Shown: positions 53,084 to 64,000 of the stretch, piece by piece | Layout: each line of letters starts with the position of its first letter | Numbering within the stretch: the first letter of the stretch is position 1 | Assembly (NCBI GenBank): GCA_036250195.1 | Contig: JAVHZZ010000005.1 | Location: forward strand, 130,287,199-130,351,198 | DNA: 64,000 nt | Direction of reading: 5' to 3' | Source of the DNA: Mixophyes australis | Taxonomy: Eukaryota > Chordata > Amphibia > Anura > Limnodynastidae | Program-made: the position numbers and the translations under genes | The notes under the pieces: model-generated | Databases searched by the model: none | What the model was told of the DNA's origin: nothing | The model's input: only the letters and a program-made list of their open reading frames with translations

Positions 53084-54330
53084 ATTCTTGTTTCTCATGA
53101 CATTTCTTACATTACCCACAATTATCAACTTTCTAAGTCTTTCTGAGCAGGAGAAATTGCAAAACATAGTCATTTCTTCATTGCCGTCCAAAAACAACGC
53201 TTTTTTACACTCCTGTCTCCCTTTATCTTGGAAACAATGACTTACATCAATTCTTTTACATAATTCTTGTTTCTCATGACATTTCTAACATTGCCCACAA
53301 TTATCAACTTTATAAGTCTTTCTGAGCAAGAGAAATCGCAAAACATAGTCATTTCTTCATTGGCGTCCAAAAACAACGCTTTTTTACACTCCGGTCTCCC
53401 TTTCTCTTGGAAACAATGACTTACATCAATTCTTTTACATAATTCTTGTTTCTCATGACATTTCTAACATTGCCCACAATTATCAACTTTCTAAGTCTTT
53501 CTGAGCAAGAGAAATCGCAAAACAGTCATTTCTTCATTGCCGTCCAAAAACAACGCTTTTTTACACTCCGGTCTCCCTTTCTCTTGGAAACAATGACTTA
53601 CATCAATTCTTTTACATAATTCTTGTTTCTCATGACATTTCTAACATTGCCCACAATTATCAACTTTCTAAGTCTTTCTGAGCAAGAGAAATCGCAAAAC
53701 AGTCATTTCTTCATTGCCGTCCAAAAACAACGCTTTTTTACACTCCTGTCTCCCTTTCTCTTGGAAACAATGACTTACATCAATTCTTTTACATAATTCT
53801 TGTTTCTCATGACATTTCTAACATTGCCCACAATTTTCAACTTTCTAAGTCTTTCTGAGCAAGAGAAATCGCAAAACAGTCATTTCTTCATTGGCGTCCA
53901 AAAACAACGCTTTTTTACACTCCTGTCTCCCTTTCTCTTGGAAACAATGACTTACATCAATTCTTTTACATAATTCTTGTTTCTCATGACATTTCTTACA
54001 TTGCCCACAATTATCAACTTTCTAAGTCTTTCTGAGCAGGAGAAATCGCAAAACATAGTCATTTCTTCATTGCCGTCCAAAAACAACGCTTTTTTACACT
54101 CCTGTCTCCCTTTCTCTTGGAAACAATGACTTACATCAATTCTTTTACATAATTCTTGTTTCTCATGACATTTCTAACATTGCCCACAATTATCAACTTT
54201 CTAAGTCTTTCTGAGCAAGAGAAATCGCAAAACATAGTCATTTCTTCATTGGCGTCCAAAAACAACGCTTTTTTACACTCCGGTCTCCCTTTCTCTTGGA
54301 AACAATGACTTACATCAATTCTTTTACATA
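53084..54330 (+). repeat. HOR family 8, unit 1 (7 monomers, 1247 bp)
   Basis: The order is AAATTGC/TTTATCTTGG (53084, here with ACATTACCC), TTATAAG/GGCG (53263), A (53442), A/CCTG (53619), AATTTTCAAC/GGCG (53796), CTTAC (53973), GGCG (54152). TTTATCTTGG at 53225 recurs at 54472, 1247 bp later. The order is that of family 3 from its ACATTACCC monomer onward, which suggests the source. Confidence 0.88.
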
Positions 54331-55933
54331 ATTCTTGTTTCTCATGACATTTCTAACATTGCCCACAATTATCAACTTTCTAAGTCTTTCTGAGCAGGAG
54401 AAATTGCAAAACATAGTCATTTCTTCATTGCCGTCCAAAAACAACGCTTTTTTACACTCCTGTCTCCCTTTATCTTGGAAACAATGACTTACATCAATTC
54501 TTTTACATAATTCTTGTTTCTCATGACATTTCTAACATTGCCCACAATTATCAACTTTATAAGTCTTTCTGAGCAAGAGAAATCGCAAAACATAGTCATT
54601 TCTTCATTGGCGTCCAAAAACAACGCTTTTTTACACTCCGGTCTCCCTTTCTCTTGGAAACAATGACTTACATCAATTCTTTTACATAATTCTTGTTTCT
54701 CATGACATTTCTAACATTGCCCACAATTATCAACTTTCTAAGTCTTTCTGAGCAAGAGAAATCGCAAAACAGTCATTTCTTCATTGCCGTCCAAAAACAA
54801 CGCTTTTTTACACTCCGGTCTCCCTTTCTCTTGGAAACAATGACTTACATCAATTCTTTTACATAATTCTTGTTTCTCATGACATTTCTAACATTGCCCA
54901 CAATTATCAACTTTCTAAGTCTTTCTGAGCAAGAGAAATCGCAAAACAGTCATTTCTTCATTGCCGTCCAAAAACAACGCTTTTTTACACTCCTGTCTCC
55001 CTTTCTCTTGGAAACAATGACTTACATCAATTCTTTTACATAATTCTTGTTTCTCATGACATTTCTAACATTGCCCACAATTTTCAACTTTCTAAGTCTT
55101 TCTGAGCAAGAGAAATCGCAAAACAGTCATTTCTTCATTGGCGTCCAAAAACAACGCTTTTTTACACTCCTGTCTCCCTTTCTCTTGGAAACAATGACTT
55201 ACATCAATTCTTTTACATAATTCTTGTTTCTCATGACATTTCTTACATTGCCCACAATTATCAACTTTCTAAGTCTTTCTGAGCAGGAGAAATCGCAAAA
55301 CATAGTCATTTCTTCATTGCCGTCCAAAAACAACGCTTTTTTACACTCCTGTCTCCCTTTCTCTTGGAAACAATGACTTACATCAATTCTTTTACATAAT
55401 TCTTGTTTCTCATGACATTTCTAACATTGCCCACAATTATCAACTTTCTAAGTCTTTCTGAGCAAGAGAAATCGCAAAACATAGTCATTTCTTCATTGGC
55501 GTCCAAAAACAACGCTTTTTTACACTCCGGTCTCCCTTTCTCTTGGAAACAATGACTTACATCAATTCTTTTACATAATTCTTGTTTCTCATGACATTTC
55601 TAACATTGCCCACAATTATCAACTTTCTAAGTCTTTCTGAGCAAGAGAAATAGCAAAACCTAGTCATTTCTTCATTGGCGTCCAAAAACAACGCTTTTTT
55701 ACACTCCGGTCTCCCTTTCTCTTGGAAACAATGACTTACATCAATTCTTTTACATAATTCTTGTTTCTCATGACATTTCTAACATTGCCCACAATTATCA
55801 ACTTTCTAAGTCTTTCTGAGCAAGAGAAATCGCAAAACAGTCATTTCTTCATTGCCGTCCAAAAACAACGCTTTTTTACACTCCGGTCTCCCTTTCTCTT
55901 GGAAACAATGACTTACATCAATTCTTTTACATA
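54331..55933 (+). repeat. HOR family 8, unit 2 (9 monomers, 1603 bp)
   Basis: It repeats unit 1 but starts with ACATTGCCC rather than ACATTACCC. Two more monomers are added at the end: one with AAATAGC and AACCTAGTC (55578) and an A type (55757). The gain is 356 bp, two whole monomers. The two substitutions in AAATAGCAAAACCTAG are unique to this unit and the next. Confidence 0.88.
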
Positions 55934-57536
55934 ATTCTTGTTTCTCATGACATTTCTAACATTGCCCACAATTATCAACTTTCTAAGTCTTTCTGAGCAG
56001 GAGAAATTGCAAAACATAGTCATTTCTTCATTGCCGTCCAAAAACAACGCTTTTTTACACTCCTGTCTCCCTTTATCTTGGAAACAATGACTTACATCAA
56101 TTCTTTTACATAATTCTTGTTTCTCATGACATTTCTAACATTGCCCACAATTATCAACTTTATAAGTCTTTCTGAGCAAGAGAAATCGCAAAACATAGTC
56201 ATTTCTTCATTGGCGTCCAAAAACAACGCTTTTTTACACTCCGGTCTCCCTTTCTCTTGGAAACAATGACTTACATCAATTCTTTTACATAATTCTTGTT
56301 TCTCATGACATTTCTAACATTGCCCACAATTATCAACTTTCTAAGTCTTTCTGAGCAAGAGAAATCGCAAAACAGTCATTTCTTCATTGCCGTCCAAAAA
56401 CAACGCTTTTTTACACTCCGGTCTCCCTTTCTCTTGGAAACAATGACTTACATCAATTCTTTTACATAATTCTTGTTTCTCATGACATTTCTAACATTGC
56501 CCACAATTATCAACTTTCTAAGTCTTTCTGAGCAAGAGAAATCGCAAAACAGTCATTTCTTCATTGCCGTCCAAAAACAACGCTTTTTTACACTCCTGTC
56601 TCCCTTTCTCTTGGAAACAATGACTTACATCAATTCTTTTACATAATTCTTGTTTCTCATGACATTTCTAACATTGCCCACAATTTTCAACTTTCTAAGT
56701 CTTTCTGAGCAAGAGAAATCGCAAAACAGTCATTTCTTCATTGGCGTCCAAAAACAACGCTTTTTTACACTCCTGTCTCCCTTTCTCTTGGAAACAATGA
56801 CTTACATCAATTCTTTTACATAATTCTTGTTTCTCATGACATTTCTTACATTGCCCACAATTATCAACTTTCTAAGTCTTTCTGAGCAGGAGAAATCGCA
56901 AAACATAGTCATTTCTTCATTGCCGTCCAAAAACAACGCTTTTTTACACTCCTGTCTCCCTTTCTCTTGGAAACAATGACTTACATCAATTCTTTTACAT
57001 AATTCTTGTTTCTCATGACATTTCTAACATTGCCCACAATTATCAACTTTCTAAGTCTTTCTGAGCAAGAGAAATCGCAAAACATAGTCATTTCTTCATT
57101 GGCGTCCAAAAACAACGCTTTTTTACACTCCGGTCTCCCTTTCTCTTGGAAACAATGACTTACATCAATTCTTTTACATAATTCTTGTTTCTCATGACAT
57201 TTCTAACATTGCCCACAATTATCAACTTTCTAAGTCTTTCTGAGCAAGAGAAATAGCAAAACCTAGTCATTTCTTCATTGGCGTCCAAAAACAACGCTTT
57301 TTTACACTCCGGTCTCCCTTTCTCTTGGAAACAATGACTTACATCAATTCTTTTACATAATTCTTGTTTCTCATGACATTTCTAACATTGCCCACAATTA
57401 TCAACTTTCTAAGTCTTTCTGAGCAAGAGAAATCGCAAAACAGTCATTTCTTCATTGCCGTCCAAAAACAACGCTTTTTTACACTCCGGTCTCCCTTTCT
57501 CTTGGAAACAATGACTTACATCAATTCTTTTACATA
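55934..57536 (+). repeat. HOR family 8, unit 3 (9 monomers, 1603 bp)
   Basis: It has the same order and length as unit 2. AAATAGC at 57254 lies exactly 1603 bp after 55651, and TTTATCTTGG at 56075 lies 1603 bp after 54472. I noticed no difference between units 2 and 3, so this duplication looks very recent. Confidence 0.88.
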
Positions 57537-60500
57537 ATTCTTGTTTCTCATGACATTTCTAACATTGCCCACAATTATCAACTTTCTAAGTCTTTCTGAG
57601 TAGGAGAAATCGCAAAACATAGTCATTTCTTCATTGCCGTCCAAAAACAACGCTTTTTTACACTCCTGTCTCTCTTTCTCTTGGAAACAATGACTTACAT
57701 CAATTCTTTTACATAATTCTTGTTTCTCATGACATTTCTAACGTTGCCCACAATTATCAACTTTCTAAGTCTTTCTGAGCAAGAGAAATCGCAAAACATA
57801 GTAATTTCTTCATTGCCGTCCAAAAACAACGCTTTTTTACACTCCGGGCTCCCTTTCTCTTGGAAACAATGACTTACATCAATTCTTTTACATAATTCTT
57901 GTTTCTCATGACATTTCTAACATTGCCCACAATTATCAACTTTCTAAGTCTTTCTGAGCAAGAGAAATCGCAAAACATAGTCATTTCTTCATTGACGTCC
58001 AAAAACAACGCTTTTTTACACTCCGGTCTCCCTTTCTCTTGGAAACAATGACTTACATCAATTCTTTTACATAATTCTTGTTTCTCATGACATTTCTAAC
58101 ATTGCCCACAATTATCAACTTTCTAAGTCTTTCTGAGCAAGAGAAATCGCAAAACATAGTCATTTCCTCATTGGCGTCCAAAAACAACGCTTTTTTAAAC
58201 TCCGTTCTCCCTTTCTCTTGGAAACAATGACTTACATCAATTCTTTTACATAATTCTTGTTTCTCATGACATTTCTAACATTGCCCACAATTATCAACTT
58301 TCTAAGTCTTTCTGAGCAAGAGAAATCGCAAAACAGTCATTTCTTCATTGCCGTCCAAAAACAACGCTTTTTTACACTCCGGTCTCCCTTTCTCTTGGAA
58401 ACAATGACTTACATCAATTCTTTTACATAATTCTTGTTTCTCATGACATTTCTAACATTGCCCACAATTATCAACTTTCTAAGTCTTTCTGAGTAGGAGA
58501 AATCGCAAAACATAGTCATTTCTTCATTGCCGTCCAAAAACAACGCTTTTTTACACTCCGGGCTCCCTTTCTCTTGGAAACAATGACTTACATCAATTCT
58601 TTTACATAATTCTTGTTTCTCATGACATTTCTAACATTGCCCACAATTATCAACTTTCTAAGTCTTTCTGAGCAAGAGAAATCGCAAAACAGTCATTTCT
58701 TCATTGGCGTCCAAAAACAACGCTTTTTTACACTCCTGTCTCCCTTTCTCTTGGAAACAATGACTTACATCAATTCTTTTACATAATTCTTGTTTCTCAT
58801 GACATTTCTTACATTACCCACAATTATCAACTTTCTAAGTCTTTCTGAGCAGGAGAAATTGCAAAACATAGTCATTTCTTCATTGCCGTCCAAAAACAAC
58901 GCTTTTTTACACTCCTGTCTCCCTTTCTCTTGGAAACAATGACTTACATCAATTCTTTTACATAATTCTTGTTTCTCATGACATTTCTAACATTGCCCAC
59001 AATTATCAACTTTCTAAGTCTTTCTGAGTAGGAGAAATCGCAAAACATAGTCATTTCTTCATTGCCGTCCAAAAACAACGCTTTTTTACACTCCTGTCTC
59101 TCTTTCTCTTGGAAACAATGACTTACATCAATTCTTTTACATAATTCTTGTTTCTCATGACATTTCTAACGTTGCCCACAATTATCAACTTTCTAAGTCT
59201 TTCTGAGCAAGAGAAATCGCAAAACATAGTCATTTCTTCATTGCCGTCCAAAAACAACGCTTTTTTGCACTCCGGTCTCCCTTTCTCTTGGAAACAATGA
59301 CTTACATCAATTCTTTTACATAATTCTTGTTTCTCATGACATTTCTAACATTGCCCACAATTTTCAACTTTCTAAGTCTTTCTGAGCAAGAGAAATCGCA
59401 AAACAGTCATTTCTTCATTGGCGTCCAAAAACAACGCTTTTTTACACTCCTGTCTCCCTTTCTCTTGGAAACAATGACTTACATCAATTCTTTTACATAA
59501 TTCTTGTTTCTCATGACATTTCTTACATTACCCACAATTATCAACTTTCTAAGTCTTTCTGAGCAGGAGAAATTGCAAAACATAGTCATTTCTTCATTGC
59601 CGTCCAAAAACAACGCTTTTTTACACTCCTGTCTCCCTTTCTCTTGGAAACAATGACTTACATCAATTCTTTTACATAATTCTTGTTTCTCATGACATTT
59701 ATAACATTGCCCACAATTATCAACTTTATAAGTCTTTCTGAGCAAGAGAAATCGCAAAACATAGTCATTTCTTCTTTGGCGTCCAAAAACAACGCTTTTT
59801 TACACTCCGGTCTCCCTTTCTCTTGGAAACAATGACTTACATCAATTCTTTTACATAATTCTTGTTTCTCATGACATTTCTAACATTGCCCACAATTATC
59901 AACTTTCTAAGTCTTTCTGAGCAAGAGAAATCGCAAAACAGTCATTTCTTCATTGCCGTCCTAAAACAACGCTTTTTTACACTCCGGTCTCCCTTTCTCT
60001 TGGAAACAATGACTTACATCAATTCTTTTACATAATTCTTGTTTCTCATGACATTTCTAACATTGCCCACAATTTTCAACTTTCTAAGGCTTTCTGAGCA
60101 AGAGAAATCGCAAAACAGTCATTTCTTCATTGCCGTCCAAAAACAACGCTTTTTTACACTCCTGTCTCCCTTTCTCTTGGAAACAATGACTTACATCAAT
60201 TCTTTTACATAATTCTTGTTTCTCATGACATTTCTTACATTGCCCACAATTATCAACTTTCTAAGTCTTTCTGAGCAGGAGAAATCGCAAAACATAGTCA
60301 TTTCTTCATTGCCGTCCAAAAACAACGCTTTTTTACACTCCTGTCTCCCTTTCTCTTGGAAACAATGACTTACATCAATTCTTTTACATAATTCTTGTTT
60401 CTCATGACATTTCTTACATTGCCCACAATTATCAACTTTCTAAGTCTTTCTGAGCAAGAGAAATCGCAAAACATAGTCATTTCTTCATTGGCGTCCAAAA

Positions 60501-61106
60501 ACAACGCTTTTTTACACTCCGGTCTCCCTTTCTCTTGGAAACAATGACTTACATCAATTCTTTTACATAATTCTTGTTTCTCATGACATTTCTAACATTG
60601 CCCACAATTATCAACTTTCTAAGTCTTTCTGAGCAAGAGAAATCGCAAAACATAGTCATTTCTTCATTGGCGTCCAAAAACAACGCTTTTTTACACTCCG
60701 GTCTCCCTTTCTCTTGGAAACAATGACTTACATCAATTCTTTTACATAATTCTTGTTTCTCATGACATTTCTAACATTGCCCACAATTATCAACTTTCTA
60801 AGTCTTTCTGAGCAGGAGAAATCGCAAAACATAGTCATTTCTTCATTGGCGTCCAAAAACAACGCTTTTTTACACTCCGGTCTCCCTTTCTCTTGGAAAC
60901 AATGACTTACATCAATTCTTTTACATAATTCTTGTTTCTCATGACATTTCTTACATTGCCCACAATTATCAACTTTCTAAGTCTTTCTGAGCAGGAGAAA
61001 TCGCAAAACATAGTCATTTCTTCATTGCCGTCCAAAAACAACGCTTTTTTACACTCCTGTCTCCCTTTCTCTTGGAAACAATGACTTACATCAATTCTTT
61101 TACATA
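57537..61106 (+). repeat. Disordered mosaic segment (20 monomers)
   Basis: The front resembles family 4: GAGTAGG (57537, 58430, 58965), ACGTTG with ATAGTAATTTC and CCGGGCTCC (57716), ACATTACCC (58786, 59500), ACGTTG with TTTTTTGCACTCC (59144), AATTTTCAAC (59323, 60035). It shows no regular period. Private changes are common: ATTTCCTC and TTAAACTCCGTTC near 58165-58207, TTTATAAC (near 59700), TCTTTGGCG (near 59775), GTCCTAAAAC (near 59960), TAAGGCTTT (near 60089). From 60391 onward several monomers combine states that are normally separate. This may be an older or boundary part of the array. Confidence 0.8.
60749..60927 (+). repeat. Mosaic monomer: GCAGG with GGCG and CCGG
   Basis: GCAGG normally goes with GCCG and CCTG, while GGCG and CCGG with a TA insertion normally go with GCAAG. 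Here the 5' half is of the first type and the 3' half of the second. The monomer at 60391 is mixed in a related way (CTTAC with GCAAG, GGCG and CCGG). These fit crossover or gene conversion inside a monomer. Confidence 0.7.
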
Positions 61107-64000
61107 ATTCGTGTTTCTCATGACATTTCTTACATTGCCCACAATTATCAACTTTCTAAGTCTTTCTGAGCAAGAGAAATCGCAAAAAAATCATTTCTTC
61201 ATTGCCGTCCAAAAACAACGCTTTTTTACGCTCCTGTCTCCCTTTCTCTTGGAAACAATGACTTACATCAATTCTTTTACATAATTCTTGTTTCTCATGA
61301 CATTTCTTACATTGCCCACAATTATCAACTTTCTAAGTCTTTCTGAGCAGGAGAAATCGCAAAACATAGTCATTTCTTCATTGCCGTCCAAAAACAACGC
61401 TTTTTTACACTCCTGTCTCCCTTTCTCTTGGAAACAATGACTTACATCAATTCTTTTACATAATTCTTGTTTCTCATGACATTTCTAACATTGCCCACAA
61501 TTATCAACTTTCTAAGTCTTTCTGAGCAAGAGAAATCGCAAAACAGTCATTTCTTCATTGCCGTCCAAAAACAACGCTTTTTTACACTCCGGACTCCCTT
61601 TCTCTTGGAAACAATGACTTACATCAATTCTTTTACATAATTCTTGTTTCTCATGACATTTCTAACATTGCCCACAATTATCAACTTTCTAAGTCTTTCT
61701 GAGCAAGAGAAATCGCAAAACAGTCATTTCTTCATTGCCGTCCAAAAACAACACTTTTTTACACTCTGGTCTCCCTTTCTCTTGGAAACAATGACTTACA
61801 TCAATTCTTTTACATAATTCTTGTTTCTCATGACATTTCTAACATTGCCCACAATTATCAACTTTCTAAGTCTTTCTGAGCAGGAGAAATCGCAAAACAT
61901 AGTCATTTCTTCATTGGCGTCCAAAAACAACGCTTTTTTACACTCCTGTCTCCCTTTCTCTTGGAAACAATGACTTACATCAATTCTTTTACATAATTCT
62001 TGTTTCTCATGACATTTCTAACATTGCCCACAATTATCAACTTTCTAAGTCTTTCTGAGCAAGAGAAATCGCAAAACAGTCATTTCTTCATTGCCGTCCA
62101 AAAACAACGCTTTTTTACACTCCTGTCTCCCTTTCTCTTGGAAACAATGACTTACATCAATTCTTTTACATAATTCTTGTTTCTCATGACATTTCTTACA
62201 TTGCCCACAATTATCAACTTTCTAAGTCTTTCTGAGCAGGAGAAATCGCAAAACATAGTCATTTCTTCCCTGCCGTCCAAAAACAACACTTTTTTACACT
62301 CCTGTCTCCCTTTCTCTTGGAAACAATGACTTACATCAATTCTTTTACATAATTCTTGTTTCTCATGACATTTCTAACATTGCCCACAATTATCAACTTT
62401 CTAAGTCTTTCTGAGCAAGAGAAATCGCAAAACATAGTCATTTCTTCATTGGCGTCCAAAAACAACGCTTTTTTACACTCCGGTCTCCCTTTCTCTTGGA
62501 AACAATGACTTACATCAATTCTTTTACATAATTCTTGTTTCTCATGACATTTCTAACATTGCCCACAATTATCAACTTTCTAAGTCTTTCTGAGCAAGAG
62601 AAATCGCAAAACAGTCATTTCTTCATTGCCGTCCAAAAACAACGATTTTTTACACTCCGGTCTCCCTTTCTCTTGGAAACAATGACTTACATCAATTCTT
62701 TTACATAATTCTTGTTTCTCATGACATTTCTAACATTGCCCACAATTATCAACTTTCTAAGTGTTTCTGAGCAAGAGAAATCGCAAAACAGTCATTTCTT
62801 CATTGCCGTCCAAAAACAACGCTTTTTTACACTCCGGTCTCCCTTTCTCTTGGAAACAATGACTTACATCAATTCTTTTACATAATTCTTGTTTCTCATG
62901 ACATTTCTAACATTGCCCACAATTATCAACTTTCTAAGTCTTTCTGAGCAAGAGAAATCGCAAAACAGTCATTTCTTCATTGCCGTCCAAAAACAACGCT
63001 TTTTTACACTCCGGTCTCCCTTTCTCTTGGAAACAATGACTTACATCAATTCTTTTACATAATTCTTGTTTCTCATGACATTTCTAACATTGCCCACAAT
63101 TATCAACTTTCTAAGTCTTTCTGAGCAGGAGAAATCGCAAAACATAGTCATTTCTTCATTGCCGTCCAAAAACAACGCTTTTTTACACTCCTGTCTCCCT
63201 TTCTCTTGGAAACAATGACTTACATCAATTCTTTTACATAATTCTTGTTTCTCATGACATTTCTTACATTGCCCACAATTATCAACTTTCTAAGTCTTTC
63301 TGAGCAGGAGAAATCGCAAAACATAGTCATTTCTTCATTGCCGTCCAAAAACAACGCTTTTTTACACTCCTGTCTCCCTTTCTCTTGGAAACAATGACTT
63401 ACATCAATTCTTTTACATAATTCTTGTTTCTCATGACATTTCTAACATTGCCCACAATTATCAACTTTCTAAGTCTTTCTAAGCAAGAGAAATCGCAAAA
63501 CATAGTCATTTCTTCATTGGCGTCCAAAAACAACGCTTTTTTACACTCCGGTCTCCCTTTCTCTTGGAAACAATGACTTACATCAAATCTTTTACATAAT
63601 TCTTGTTTCTCATGACATTTCTAACATTGCCCACAATTATCAACTTTCTAAGTCTTTCTGAGCAAGAGAAATCGCAAAACAGTCATTTCTTCATTGCCGT
63701 CCAAAAACAACGCTTTTTTACACTCCGGTCTCCCTTTCTCTTGGAAACAATGACTTACATCAATTCTTTTACATAATTCTTGTTTCTCATGACATTTCTA
63801 ACATTGCCCACAATTATCAACTTTCTAAGTCTTTCTGAGCAGATGAAATCGCAAAACATAGTCATTTCTTCATTGCCGTCCAAAAACAACGCTTTTTTAC
63901 ACTCCTGTCTCCCTTTCTCTTGGAAACAATGACTTACATCAATTCTTTTACATAATTCTTGTTTCTCATGACATTTCTAACATTGCCCACAATTATCAAC
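61107..64000 (+). repeat. Composite segment of family 2, 5 and 1 order (16 monomers plus 46 bp)
   Basis: It opens with a monomer holding TTACGCTCC (61229), with private ATTCGTGTTTC and GCAAAAAAATC. CTTAC (61284), CCGGACT (61593), CTCTGGTC (monomer 61640), GCAGG/GGCG, A/CCTG, CTTAC/CCCTGCC (62173), GGCG, CGATTTTTT (62531), AAGTGTTTC (62708) and A follow. Next come GCAGG, CTTAC, TCTAAGCAAG with ATCAAATC (63420), A, and GCAGATG (63776). The end therefore leads back into the family 1 order that opened the window. The window closes inside the monomer that begins at 63955. Confidence 0.85.

Larger units (their letters stand above)
1..64000 (+). repeat. Tandem satellite array, 177/179-bp monomer, about 359 copies
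   Basis: The same unit repeats head to tail across the whole window with no spacer. Monomers start at ATTCTTG (for example 1, 178, 355, 534, 711) and the last, partial one starts at 63955. The two main lengths are 177 bp (AAAACAGTC) and 179 bp (AAAACATAGTC, a TA insertion after monomer position 83). A few are 178 bp because of 1-bp indels. All monomers run in the same orientation. Monomers differ at a small set of diagnostic sites (25/26, 28, 31, 41, 65-67, 98-99, 129) and are otherwise nearly identical. Length, homogeneity and higher-order structure fit a eukaryotic centromeric or heterochromatic satellite. Chromosomal location and species are inference only, and I do not recognise the family. 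The array continues past both edges of the window. Confidence 0.98.

Noticed and set aside
59479..59757. Open frame of 92 codons on the minus strand as a real gene
   Set aside because: It spans more than one monomer and depends on substitutions that remove the usual TAG. There is no promoter or conserved frame, and the 177/179 alternation breaks frame in neighbouring copies. It is kept only as a low-interest observation.
1..64000. CRISPR array
   Set aside because: The repeat is 177-179 bp with no unique spacers between copies, and no cas-like gene is present.
1..64000. Telomeric or subtelomeric repeat
   Set aside because: No runs of TTAGGG, TTTAGGG or related telomere motifs occur on either strand.
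1..64000. Trypanosome 177-bp minichromosome repeat, suggested by monomer length
   Set aside because: Only the length agrees. I cannot match the sequence, and length is not diagnostic because many satellites are 170-180 bp.

Overview
The window is one uninterrupted tandem satellite DNA array. It contains no gene that I can support. A monomer of 177 bp (about 36% GC, counted by hand on the second monomer) or 179 bp repeats head to tail from base 1 to base 64000. I counted 359 complete monomers plus a 46-bp partial one at the right edge, all in the same orientation. I saw no unique sequence, transposon, tRNA, rRNA, telomere repeat or inversion. This points to a eukaryotic centromeric, pericentromeric or heterochromatic satellite block in a long-read assembly. 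I do not recognise the satellite family and cannot name the species.

The monomers are not equivalent. In 177-bp numbering starting at ATTCTTG, the useful diagnostic sites are: 25/26 (CTAAC, CTTAC or CTAGC), 28 (ACATTG or ACGTTG), 31 (TTGCCC or TTACCC), 41 (ATCAAC or TTCAAC), 65-67 (GCAAG, GCAGG or GTAGG), a TA insertion after 83 that makes the 179-bp form, 98-99 (GCCG, GGCG, GACG or CGCG) and 129 (CCGG or CCTG). The variants occur in fixed orders, which gives higher-order repeats (HORs).

Layout: 1-7662 is an 18-monomer HOR (3208 bp) followed by 15- and 10-monomer derivatives. 7663-10868 holds a 13-monomer HOR (2315 bp) and a partial second copy. 10869-26552 is a 25/26-monomer HOR (4455/4632 bp) with shortened copies. 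26553-36162 holds two copies of a 28-monomer HOR (4626 bp, deleted, and 4984 bp, full). 36697-45960 holds a second, different 28-monomer HOR (4987 bp) whose order combines pieces of the first two families. 44540-50235 is an 11/11/10-monomer HOR (1958, 1958, 1780 bp). 50236-53083 is a mixed segment. 53084-57536 is a 7/9/9-monomer HOR (1247, 1603, 1603 bp). 57537-61106 is a disordered mosaic, and 61107-64000 returns to segments of the second, fifth and first families.

Copies within a family differ mainly by loss or gain of whole monomers. Several breakpoints can be placed inside hybrid monomers, so the history of unequal exchange can be read from the sequence. Short open frames exist on both strands, but they are by-products of the repeat: most sit on monomers carrying a 1-bp indel or a lost stop. 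I found no evidence of a new protein-coding or defence system. The interest lies in the HOR architecture and its recombination record.
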